Assembly (NCBI RefSeq): GCF_025698545.1
Contig: NC_068571.1
Span: 42,441,733-42,505,732 of the forward strand
DNA: 64,000 nt
Reading direction: 5' to 3'
Source: Gossypium raimondii
Taxonomy: Eukaryota; Streptophyta; Magnoliopsida; Malvales; Malvaceae
Shown: piece after piece, positions 10,881 through 21,074 of the stretch
Layout of the letters: the number at the start of each line of letters is the position of its first letter
Position numbering within the stretch: position 1 is the stretch's first letter
Notes under the pieces: generated by a model
What the model saw: the letters and a program-made list of their open reading frames with translations, nothing else
What the model was told of the DNA's origin: nothing
Databases searched by the model: none
Translations under genes and position numbers: made by a program

Positions 10881-13635
10881 TTCACCTATGATGAGGGTGA
10901 GACACGCCCGTGTCTTAGGCCGTGTAGGCATTCAAAATAGGGACACACTGCCGTGTCCCAGCCAGTGTCTGCACCCGTATAACTCACTGACTTGGGCTAC
11001 ACAGCCAAGCCACATGCCCGTGTGCTAGGCCGTATACTCTTCGAAATAACCTCACATGTATGTGTGCTAGGTCGTGTAACAACCTAACTTGTAACCCTTT
11101 GAAAGCTACAGGGGAATCATGTCCGTGTCGCCTGGCTGTGTGTCACACACGGCTGAGACATACACCCGTGTCTTTACCCGTATGGAAAAAAAAGGTCATT
11201 TCCAAGACATTTTTCTCACCCAAACTCACAACTCATGCACAAACCATTTGTACCTAAAATTAAGCATTCAAAACTCACTTTGCATATGCATATCCAAGTT
11301 TATACAACATAGAAACTATCCATACAACCAATATGCCAAAATGTCACCTCAACTTCCACAAACAAACTTATTTAATCAACTATCCAATTCAATCATCATT
11401 TAACTACAAAATGAACAAATTCACTAACACATTTTTCATAATGATCTTATACCAAAAATTCATAAACAACCAATGCAAAATGACCATTTCTGAACTAACA
11501 TGTACCATACTAATTTGGCCAAAGATGTTCACTTCCAAATTACCAAAAACTAGCCATTTTCAACATTATGCCACATTAATTCCACATCAACCATTAATTG
11601 CCACTATATCATTTCCATCAACATTTCCTTACCATCATCTTAACCAACACAACATCAAATTAACAACCACACAAAATACCATATAATCTTAATATCATAC
11701 CAACTAATTCATCAACCAAAATAACATATATACAAGTCACACATAATGGCTAAATTCATTAAACAAGACACCTATGCATGCCATTATAACCATAACTCAA
11801 AATCTTCAAAATATACTAATATAACCGATGGATAGTGTGATGGATCTCCGACAAGCTTCCAAACCACATGAACCTCCGACTAACTAGAAACATAAGAGAA
11901 AATCACACAAGCATATAATGCTTAGTAAGTTCGTAAATCATTAGCATTACTCACCATTTCATTACAAAAGTTTAAAGGCAAATAGTGAACATATCCAACA
12001 TTGCTTGGCACAAGCTTAAAGACCAACAACAATTCACAAATGTGATTAGCATATAAATTAACCAAACTCATTATTCAACAAAAAGCTTCATTAAGCTTTC
12101 CATGTAAACGTTCATTCTATTATGAACATACTAAAAATCTTTAATAAATATCTTATCATACCTTTCCCATGCTTTCGTGAAATTATAAGTCGATGCTTAT
12201 AGCAATCCTTCCCTTTTTGTATACCCGTTGAACCACTAGAATAATATTGGATACACGAGAATCTCGCACACTATGTGCCAACATATGGTCAGAACCACAA
12301 CTATATCATATCTTGTATCAATGCTCTCTTTCGAGCCATAAATGAGTCTGCTCACACAAGCTATCAGTCAGGACGTAGCTACATAGTGCTGTTCACACAA
12401 GCTGTCAAGTAATCGCAACACATGCCAAAAACTCAGCCATTGGCAGGACGTACAAGACCAGCACTCGAAACACGGTAACCCCTAATGACATGTCATTTGT
12501 ATCCTATATATTCCTAAGGTTCAAACGGGATTTAAAAGTCGCCGAAACTTTGTTGGATAATTTTGTAGAGTCGTAATACCAAGAATATATCATAAAAGCA
12601 TTTAAGTCAAACATAATTTAATGCTAATTAAACATACAAACTTACCTTAAACACGAACGGAGAATTACAATCGATTAATCTAATACTTTTTCTTTTTCCC
12701 GATCTAAATTCGTACTTTGCTTTTCTTGATCTATAAAATCAAATTTAACTAATCCAAACTTCATTCTATTCACTTTAATTCAAAAATCATGTTTTGGAAA
12801 AATTATACTTTTGCCCTTAAAATTTTGAATTTAGTACAATTTAGTCTCTATCTCATAAAAATGAAAATTCATGCAATTTAGTACCAACCCATTATGGTCG
12901 AATACCACCTAGGTCCATAGCAAGCCTATACTTCATTTATTTCACATTTTTACCATGAACATTTTTCTATGTTTCAATTAAATCCTTAAATGACAAATTC
13001 ATCAAAAATTCCTTTACAAAAGTTGCTCAACTATCATCAAATATTCATTTTCATCCATCAAACATGAAAAAAAACTAACACACATTCATGGTAAAACCCT
13101 AGAATTTTAACAATTTTGCAAATTAGTCCCCGAGCTAGCTAGATTAATCTACAACGATCCCGAAAATATAGAAATAATTAAAAACGAGTTGAAAATGCAC
13201 TTACATGCAAGGATACTGTGGTCGAACCTTCAAAAGCACAATAATGGGGTTTTTTATTTCTTATTTTTGGTTGAAGATGAGTTAGAAAGTGATACAATTT
13301 TGTTTTCATTATTTTACTAAGTTTATTTTATTAAATTACAACTTTAACATTAATTAAAAACCTTTAAAACCATTAATAATGTGTCCATATAAGTCTAGTC
13401 ACATTATGGATGATCTAATTACAACATAAACCCTCCAAACTAAGTTTTTCATATTTTGCAATTTAATCTTTTTTTTTCAAATTAAACATGCAAATGATAA
13501 AATTTCTTCGTGAAACTTTTATACAACATTACTATCATGCTGTAGACATTAAAATAATAATATAATAAATTTTTTGATGTCGGATTTGTGGTCTCAAAAC
13601 CACTATTCTGATTTCACTGAAAACGGGTTGTTACA
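10881..13635 (-). mobile_element. gypsy-type LTR, minus strand, terminus at 13635
   Basis: On the minus strand it begins TGTAACAACCCGTTTTCAGT, the same opening type as the LTRs at 18144 and at 58015. It continues with sequence that also resembles 18144-18880 (CAGAATAGTG, then ACCACAAATC). The far end is rich in CACGCCCGTGT and GGCCGTGT motifs (10900-11180), which I associate with cotton gypsy LTRs. No internal coding sequence follows, so it is a solo or truncated LTR. The left boundary is approximate. ORFs inside it (11060-11686) are chance. Confidence 0.7.
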
Positions 13636-13659
13636 AACCTTGTAGCTGCCATCTCTGAA

Positions 13660-15112
13660 CGGACTGATCTACAAAAATTGAACTAGCTCTGGTAGCACTT
13701 GTTGGTGATTGACTCAATTAAGTAACGAACAAGTAAAAGAATAGTAGAAGAAATTGAGAAATTGAACACACAAATTGAACGTGGAAAAACCACTCCAAAG
13801 AGAATAAAAAACCACAGGCAAAGATAATTCTACTTCAATGGCAAAAGAATGAAGAGTACAAATGATGGATATAAAAAAAACTAAACCCTAAAAGTCGAAA
13901 ACAAAAAACCCTCAGAACGTAAACACAAAATTCTCCAAAAGTGTTATGAGTTCTAATCATTAATGGGTGTATTTTCTAAGGTTATAAAAGAGCATATTTA
14001 ATTATAGGCTAAATTCGTAGGTCAAATAATAATAAAACATTCTAAATTAATCAGAGTTCGACTAAAACAAATAAACAGAGTTTAACGAGAGATTATCTCT
14101 CAAATTTGAGTGAAATATGAGTCATACTCAACAAGAACTATAAAATATTAACTATATTAAAGAAAAATGACATTTTTACACAAGAGATTTTAATTGTTAA
14201 AATATTGTCTTATTTGATTCTTTTAAAAATATAAGGAATAGATTGTTTCTTAAAAATAGATAGAACAATTTGATCTGGTCCATATAATATATAGAATTGC
14301 TAGGTTCTTTCACACACACTTACGCAAACACAAACAAAAATAAGGTACACAAATATTTTTTTTAAAAACCAATCTGATGTGCCATTATAATTGTTGGACT
14401 AGAAAAAACCAAGAAGGGATAAATTGATATTTTTAGATATCTACAAACTTTTTTAGATATTATAAGACGAGGGAGAAAAGTTTGCACAATCGATTTATAG
14501 TGGTTCAGCCATAATTTCCTACTCTATTACCTTGCTATGTCTCTACCAAGGATTTTCTCAATTCACTATTTAGAATTGGTACATTCAAAGTTAAGGTATA
14601 ACCTTTATAGTCTCTATCTTTATAAAATGGTTACAATAGAACTTTCCCCTTGATTTTTGTGAGTAAGCTAAAATCCTCTAGCTTTTCTGGCTCTATTAGA
14701 AATCCCTTACAATCCTCTGTAGGTGTTCTACCAGAAGAAATGTTAAGTAAACTCTTTAATACGAAGACAAATGTGTAGAAACCTAAGATGCCTCAAAGGT
14801 GTGTGTTTACAAGTGTCAGCTCAATCAAAGAATGAAAAATGGGAATGATAAAAAAAATTCAATAACCACCTAAGAGGCTATGTATAAGAGAATATGAGAA
14901 AAAGGAGATCTACAATGAGTTCTCTTGATTTCAAAGCTTGGACATGTCCCCATCGAGTCTGGAATTGTCTTTGACTTATATTAATGTAAAAGAATAAGTT
15001 TGTGAACGTTTATGACTATTGCGGATAATTTGGAGCCATTAGAAACATTAATTTCGAGTTGGAAAAGTGACTCTGTAACCCAGGTATCGATACTTGATAA
15101 GTAGTCATTTGT
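13660..15112 (-). mobile_element. copia-like LTR fragments
   Basis: At 13684-13704 the plus strand reads AGCTCTGGTAGCACTTGTTGG, the complement of a degenerate initiator-Met primer-binding site next to an LTR end (TGTTGGTGATTGACTC). That orients an LTR to the right on the minus strand. The following AT-rich stretch (to about 14300) and a second block at 14400-15100 (ATAGTGGTTCAGCCATAA, TCTACCAAGGATTTTC) look like LTR sequence of this type. There is no coding content. Family and boundaries are uncertain. Confidence 0.45.
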
Positions 15113-15368
15113 TGTAACATCCCTCACTCATCTTGAAAATCTATATGGACATGAGATGCTACAGTTACACTTTCAAGCTTAAACACTTTTTTTAAATAAA
15201 AAAGAAACAAGTGTCCATTTCGAAACATACTTATGTTTTATAAATCAAATTTGGAACATTTAAAATGATTCAAATATAATTAGAAATCATTTCGGGGCAT
15301 TGAATACATATAGGGACACGTCCAAATCATAAAACAAATGTTCCTTCGCTTAAATTGAGGTTATTCGG
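15113..15368 (-). repeat. LTR end fragment
   Basis: Begins TGTAACATCCCTCACTCATC, which resembles the LTR terminus TGTAACACTCCACGCCCGAC at 53829-53900, and breaks off where the duplicated block begins at 15369. Only the terminal ~250 bp are present. Confidence 0.45.
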
Positions 15369-18143
15369 GTTGAGGAAGATATGAGTTTTACAATAACTTA
15401 AAACTTAAAACAATTTAAATAAAATTTTAGAAATAAGATAAAATCAATTTGGAGACTTTAAAATCATCCTACAATCATTTAGAAACTATTTGTGTGTCAT
15501 TTAAAAACTATTTGTGGGTGATCGAAAGTGTACAGGCTGAAAAAAAAAGACCATTTGGGAGCCAAAAAGAATTAAAACAGTGTAGTGAGGACAATATGCT
15601 GGGGTAGCGCGCGAGGTCGCGATGTCACACATATGAAGTCATGACGTCACTTGCTGGTTGGGTGAGGTCGCGACGTCAGAAGTGAATGTTGTGACATTGC
15701 AAGGATGAGGTCGCAATGTCGTCCTCTAAATAGCCCAAAATCACTCTAAATTATCCCCAAATCACCCCTAAATATCCACAGAACTTACCAATAAGTTTCA
15801 ATCCATTTAGAACACATTTAAATGGGATTTCAAACATGATTCATTATAGAAGTGAGTTTAAAGAAAATCTAAGCCAAAGCATAACATACACATTAGCAAA
15901 TTAAATACATTCTTCACTCAAAATTGTAAGATATCGTAGTACCATTCTTTAAAAGGTCTCAGCTCGTCTTTACATGTCATAACTATTTAAATCTAGTACA
16001 ATACCATAGATTAAACCTGCTATCATTTGAGTATGTAATGTGATGCCTCCAAATCTCTAATTGAAACGAAATTGAAATATGTGTATAAATATAATCATAA
16101 GTGCAAGTGCATACGAATAATAAAAAATACTCTTAAAAAAAGCTCTTCAACTTTGCTTCAAAATGAAAATATTTTGTAATTATTTTATTAGATGAATTAG
16201 GATGATCAATTTTAATTTTATTATAATTAGAGTTTTCTCATTAATATTCAATTTTCTTTAAAAGCATCGATTTATGTTATAAAAACAAAAATATATATAA
16301 ATAAAAATAATTAAATAGTATCCGGTTTAATAGTATTTTAATAATAATTATACCGTAAGCCTAAATGCATAAAATGTTATCACATTGCAATATTTTTTGT
16401 CGAATTGTATTTTTAAAAATTATTAATTTTAAGCAAAAAATTCTTAACATAGAATGTAAAACAAAAAAAAAATTGTTTGTAAAAAATAAATAATTATAGA
16501 AGTTACAACCTCATCAAAAATTTTTATACCTATGCTATTGATTAAGCGGTGCGGGCAAGGTTTGTTGGGACAAGGGCAGAACATGCAGCTGGATTTTGTT
16601 TGCCACTAACTTTAGGCTTCACATTCGAACATTGTGATACTACAGGTCCAGTCGGTCCACTGTGCGTAATTTCAATGTCGGCAAGTTCCAAATTTTCACA
16701 CGGCAAAGTACGCTGCAAATAATCTTGACAGCTTCTGGAAGCACAGAAGTGCCATGAATGTTTTTGAAACTAATGTTGCTTAGTTTAACTTTTGATTCTT
16801 CCTGCATCAACAAAATAATGATTCAATGACCGGTTAACTCTTTTTGCTCTCTTACCATTTTGATAAATATGTACATACATTTATTTTGCATTTGTTCCAT
16901 GGGCAATATTTCTGATCAATTATAATAGGAGAACTGACATTGGTCACGGTAGTATCCTCAAAGTGAATGTTCGAACAACACCTGGCAAACTTTTGATTCT
17001 GACACCATTTGAAGTATTAGTCAATGTGAAGTTTTTTACAGTAACTCCATCAACGGGTTCTTCATTTTTAAACAATTCGAGACTACCAATACTGATACCA
17101 TGTCCTGGTCCACAAGTTACTCCATTGATAACCAAATTTTTGGAACCATCCCCAATTGAAACACAATCATCACCAGTTTTTATCTCCGTGTTAAGAACAT
17201 TGACCCAATCTGATCTCCCGATGTGAATCCCATCTGTGTTTGGGCTTTCTCCAGGTGCTGATACGGTGAAATGTTTAAAAGTAATTTTTTGCATCCTAGA
17301 ACATTAACGTGGAACTGCTAGCTGTCTTTGGTAGTTATACCTTGTACCATTGCGTTGGTTAAAAAATCAAACCTTAGGTTCTGTTTAATTTTAGAATGAA
17401 ACAAAAAAAAATTATTACTTAATTCTATTTATAAAAACAAAAGTCATAACTTCTCGATAAGAAAAGAACTTACAATAGGAAGTGAATCACAATAATCATA
17501 CTTTTCGCAACCTTCCCTTTTATAAGCAGTGGTTCCCTGGCCATCGAAAACTCGTCTGCCAGACAATTTAAAATTTTCAATTCTATTGAAGGCAACCCAT
17601 TTAGGCTCATTGAAAGCACCAAGGTCTGCCGGAGCCTTCATAGTGCCTTCAACTTGAAGCTCAATAGGAGCCTTACAAGGACCATCTAAGGTAGCTGTAC
17701 TTAAAAAATATATCCCTTTAGGAATCACAATTTTTGCCGGAGATGTCAAGGCACATGCTTCTTTCCAAGCATCCAACAATGGCTAAAAAAAGCAAACATA
17801 TATAAAGATAATAGATTTGAAAAACAATTATACATGCTTTTACCATCTAACTATAAAGTTATATGAAATTTTTTGTACCTTACTCAAATCTGTTTTCTCG
17901 TCTGCCTTTGCACCAAACTTTGCAACAGCATCAATAACGCCACCACTTCCTCTTCCTCCACCGCCACCACCACTAGCTTCTTGAGCTTTAGCGGATGATA
18001 TGGTTAAAAGTAATAGTATTAACATGGATGAAACAAAATTAAATTGAAGAGCCATAATTTATTTTTATTTTTATTTACTTCAAAGAGAGAATGATTTTGT
18101 GTTTTCTTTTGTTTCAAACCTTCTTATATAAAGAGAATAAGGC
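15369..18143 (-). repeat. duplicated block, copy B (polygalacturonase unit)
   Basis: Counterpart of 6754-10245, nearly identical apart from small indels. It lacks the hAT-type element and so shows the empty site CTCGTCTTTACATGTC near 15965-15980. It also has a ~20-bp local duplication (CATTTAAAAACTATTTGTG) near 15480-15510. At its right end homology stops at AAGGC (18143), exactly where an LTR starts. Confidence 0.9.
16542..18055 (-). pseudogene. exopolygalacturonase pseudogene (GH28, tandem copy)
   Basis: Same four-exon layout as the intact gene: 18055-17879, 17782-17474, 17380-16879 and 16801-16542. Exons 1 and 2 have the same lengths (177 and 309). Exon 3 is 14 nt short (502 against 516) and exon 4 is 1 nt short (260 against 261). 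Lesions: a Lys codon became TAG in the ...KDS-stop-QFH block (about 17319). One base is lost in the run after GATGC (about 17290), and 13 bp are lost near 16978. One base is lost in exon 4 near 16710. The motif SIGSLG became SIGSLE and KSWPG became KSLPG. The poly-glycine run is interrupted by R and S. It cannot encode a working enzyme; a short truncated secreted peptide is conceivable. Confidence 0.92.
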
Positions 18144-18883
18144 TGTAATATCCCGGTTTTAGTTAAATCAGAATAGTGATTTTAGAACCACAAATCTGAG
18201 GTCAGAAAATTATTTTAATATTATTTTTAGTATTTACAACATGTGATTATATATGTGTGAAAGTTTCGTAAAGAAATTTTACTGTTTGAATGCTTAATTC
18301 GGTAAAAAAGACTAAATCGTATAAAGCGTAAAAGTTGTGTTCTATAAGCTAAAGGTATCCAATAGCTATAGAACATTAAAGTAAAGGTCCTTAAGTGGTA
18401 AATAGGCCATTTGTGAGTTAGTGGAGTATAGTGGAGTGACATTTTGTGTAATTATTAAAGTTTATAAAGGTTAATTAAGTAAAATAGTAATTAATGTTAA
18501 AAATAAACAAAACAAAATTATCATCATCTTCCATTACCATCTTCCACCGATTTTTAGAAGGGAAAGAAGCCATTTTTGTGCAAAACATTCAGCCAAGCTT
18601 GTAAGCTCAATTAGGTATGCATTTTTGTCCCGTTTTTGATGATTTCTATGTTTTTGAGATTGTTGCTTCGTGATCTAGCTAGCCCATGCCTTAATTTTTG
18701 AATTGGTTGATGAATTTGTGAGTTGCCATTGATGATAGCTTGATGTTTTTGAATGTTGATGATGGAAAATGAATAATTGTTGATAGATTAATATGTTTTG
18801 TAAAGTGATTTTTGACAAAAATATCAAATAGGGATTAAATTGTGAAATGTGCAAATTGAGTGGTTGTTAATAGAAACAATAAG
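18144..18883 (+). mobile_element. truncated gypsy-type LTR inserted at the pseudogene promoter
   Basis: Starts TGTAATATCCCGGTTTTAGT immediately after the end of duplicated block B, 88 bp upstream of the pseudogene ATG and just outside its TATA box. The sequence (GAAAGTTTCGTAAAGAAATT, AAGGTCCTTAAGTGGTAAAT) is typical of the gypsy LTRs in this window. It stops without the expected ...TTACA end, at a junction with LINE sequence near 18884. An 11-bp match, AATAAGGCTGT, occurs at both edges (18137-18147 and 18878-18888). Confidence 0.72.
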
Positions 18884-20003
18884 GCTGTTTCGGACTTCGT
18901 TACCACGCTCTGGAATAGCTAGAATAATAGAAACAATTTTCTTTTTAGAGGTAAAGAGGAAGAAGCGAGGGTGGTGTGGGAGAGAGTTGCTACCTTGAGT
19001 CAAGACTTCCAGATCCATAACATGGTCTTTAAACCCATGCTGCCAGTGCCTCAGAGTGGAAAGTGTTGGCTCAAACCCCCTCATGATATCATCAAGATCA
19101 ACTTCGATACTGTTGTCTCAGCGGAGAAGATTGGTGTTGGGATGACAGTGCGTGACTCGGATGGCTTTGTGCTTGGAGGTGGGGGAAGCGTTATTGATGC
19201 GAAGATGACTGCTACCTGGGCCGAATTTAAAGCTTTGGAAGAAAGTATCAAATTTGCTAAAACTTTAAGGGTAAACTATAAAAATAGTCACTTTTGTTTG
19301 CCTTATATTACATTTTAGTCACTTATGTTTGAAATGTTACGTTTTAGCATTTATGTTATCGTTTTGTTACAAAGTGGTCACTCTATCGTTAAAATTCGTT
19401 ACCTCCCTAACGGTAGTCCTACGTGGTACTCCAAATAGATTTTAAATGCCAACTTGGATATCCAGTTGCAGGGATGAAAATAGGTTTTTAATTAAATAAA
19501 TTTAATTTGAATTGCCACGTAGTATATCTAAGTTGGCATTTAAAACCCATTTAGACTGTCACGTAGGGTCGTCGTTAGGGAGGTAACGGAGTTTAACGGT
19601 AGAGTGACCACTTGGTAATAAAATGATAACGTAAGTGACTAAAACGTAACATTTCAAATATAAATGACTAAAATGTAATATGAGACAAATAAAAGTGATT
19701 ACTTTTGTAGTTTACCCAAACTTTAAATATCCAAAAAGTATATTTTGAGACTGATTGTGTCAGTCTGGTAAACCGCATTAATAAAAGGGGGCAGGATATT
19801 ACTCCTTTGGGCTTTTACACGGAGGTGATTTGTACGCAGTTGAAGCAGTTCACCCATTCCAAGGTCTTGTAGGCCAACAGATTTTGTAATAAGATTGCTG
19901 ATTTTATTTGTAAGCAAGCTATTGTTGATAACTGTAATTCGATTTTTAAGTTGGATTACCCTGAGAATATTTATGAGTTAGTGATGAAAGATTTAATAAA
20001 TTG
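18884..20003 (+). pseudogene. LINE/L1 RNase H-like domain, interrupted by a MITE
   Basis: The upstream half (to 19268) encodes FVTTLWNS, then stops, then WERVATLSQDFQIHNM, WLKPPHDIIKINFDTVV, VGMTVRDSDGFVLGGGG and TWAEFKALEESIKFAKTL. This is the RVT_3/RNase H module found at the C-terminus of plant LINEs and related domesticated-looking proteins. After the 449-bp insertion the frame resumes as VYFETDCVSLVNRI and ANRFCNKIADFICKQA and ends DYPENIYELVMKDLIN-stop at 20003. In-frame stops (near 18915 and 19870) and the insertion make it a pseudogene. An A-rich tail (20028-20044) follows, as expected for a LINE 3' end. Confidence 0.82.
19269..19717. mobile_element. 449-bp MULE-type MITE with long inverted repeats and 9-bp target duplication
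   Basis: Begins GGGTAAACTATAAAAATAGTC and ends with the inverse, GACTATTTTTGTAGTTTACCC-like (TACTTTTGTAGTTTACCC). The terminal inverted repeats run about 190-200 bp per side, so most of the element is a hairpin. It is flanked by a perfect 9-bp repeat AAACTTTAA (19260-19268 and 19718-19726). Nine-base duplications and long inverted repeats are the Mutator-like signature. It splits the LINE RNase H frame. Confidence 0.9.
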
Positions 20004-20044
20004 ATGTTGACCTCCGGGTATTTTTATAAAAAAATAAAAAAATT

Positions 20045-20417
20045 GTTTATTCCTATTTAAACTCTAGATGATAATGTTCAAAAGATATAATTTGAAATTT
20101 AATCTAAATAATATCAGAATAATCCTAACAATAATCCTAAAATAAAATTCAAATTTAAAAAGTTTTATGTTCATAAATTTCTTCTTTGAAATTTTTTCAA
20201 GTCTTCTACACTTTATATTTTCGCACCAATTCTTCCCTATTTTGCATCTTAACTCATTTTATCTTTAAATTCACATTTTTTGCCTCCAAATTTTCTTTTG
20301 CCATCAATTTAGTCCCTACAAGATAAACAACCATAAATAGCCCAAATTAGTAGAATCGTACTCAAAATATATGTGTAATTAACATATAAAAGTATGTCAT
20401 TTTAGAGTACTATCAAA
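20045..20417 (-). repeat. LTR fragment related to the Athila-like LTR at 4817-6132
   Basis: Diverged copy of about 5800-6132. Shared landmarks are TTTAGTCCCTA, CATAAATAGC, CAAATTAG, ATCGTACTCA and the terminus TTTTAGAGTACTATCA, against TTCTAGAGTGTTATCA. It holds only the first ~370 bp of the LTR, so it is a truncated solo fragment on the same strand as the first element. Confidence 0.75.
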
Positions 20418-21074
20418 ATGTTTTCTTTGACTTATTAATCTAATTTGATTAAAAATCAAGGTTTTCAAAATCAAACCAATTGTCGAACTAGTCAAGCCAC
20501 CAATTTTCGATTTGACCAATTCTACTAATTTATCTGGTTCAATCAAATAAATTATTAAAAATATATAAAATTAATAGAAAAACCAATTCACCTAGTTCAA
20601 TCATCAATTTAATTGATTTTTCAATACAATTCATACCTATTCGCAAATCAACAGATTTAACGCTTTTTCAAAAAAAAAATTCGAGAAATAATATAAATTT
20701 GGGAGAATATTTATCTGAAAATTAGATCCCATTTTAAGGCCATCTAACTCTATTATTATCAGTTTCCATTTATCTCACCTTCAATCATGGCTCTTTCCCC
20801 TTAATAACAAATGCAGTAAATTTCGGATCATCACATATGACACTTTCTAATACCCTCTTTCACGTTCCAACCAAAAAATATAAAAAATAAATAAAGTAAC
20901 AAACGAAGACCAAGTGCATTTGAGTTTTTCAACTCATTAACCATCTAGCACACAATTGTGACCCTTTCTGTTCTTACCCCCTTTTTTTCTGTTTTTGTTT
21001 CTGTTTGTTTGGGGAAGGGTCAAAAAAAGAACACTGTTTGATGTCTCTTTGGCTGTTCCAAAGTTGCAGTTAAT
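20418..21074 (+). promoter_or_regulatory. upstream region and leader of the RhoGDI gene
   Basis: AT-rich DNA with a pyrimidine-rich tract (TTTTTTTCTGTTTTTGTTTC, about 20983-21003) and a probable short 5' UTR just before the ATG at 21075. A palindromic motif (AATCGAACC..., 20480-20640) is repetitive. No certain TATA box or start site. Confidence 0.45.

Noticed and set aside
11060-11686. Overlapping short ORFs of 65-117 codons
   Set aside because: They lie inside an LTR, have low-complexity composition and match no family I recognise.
16963-17226. Antisense ORFs over the polygalacturonase genes (also 9055-9327)
   Set aside because: Shadows of the conserved exon 3 on the other strand; both copies show them because the sense sequence is conserved.
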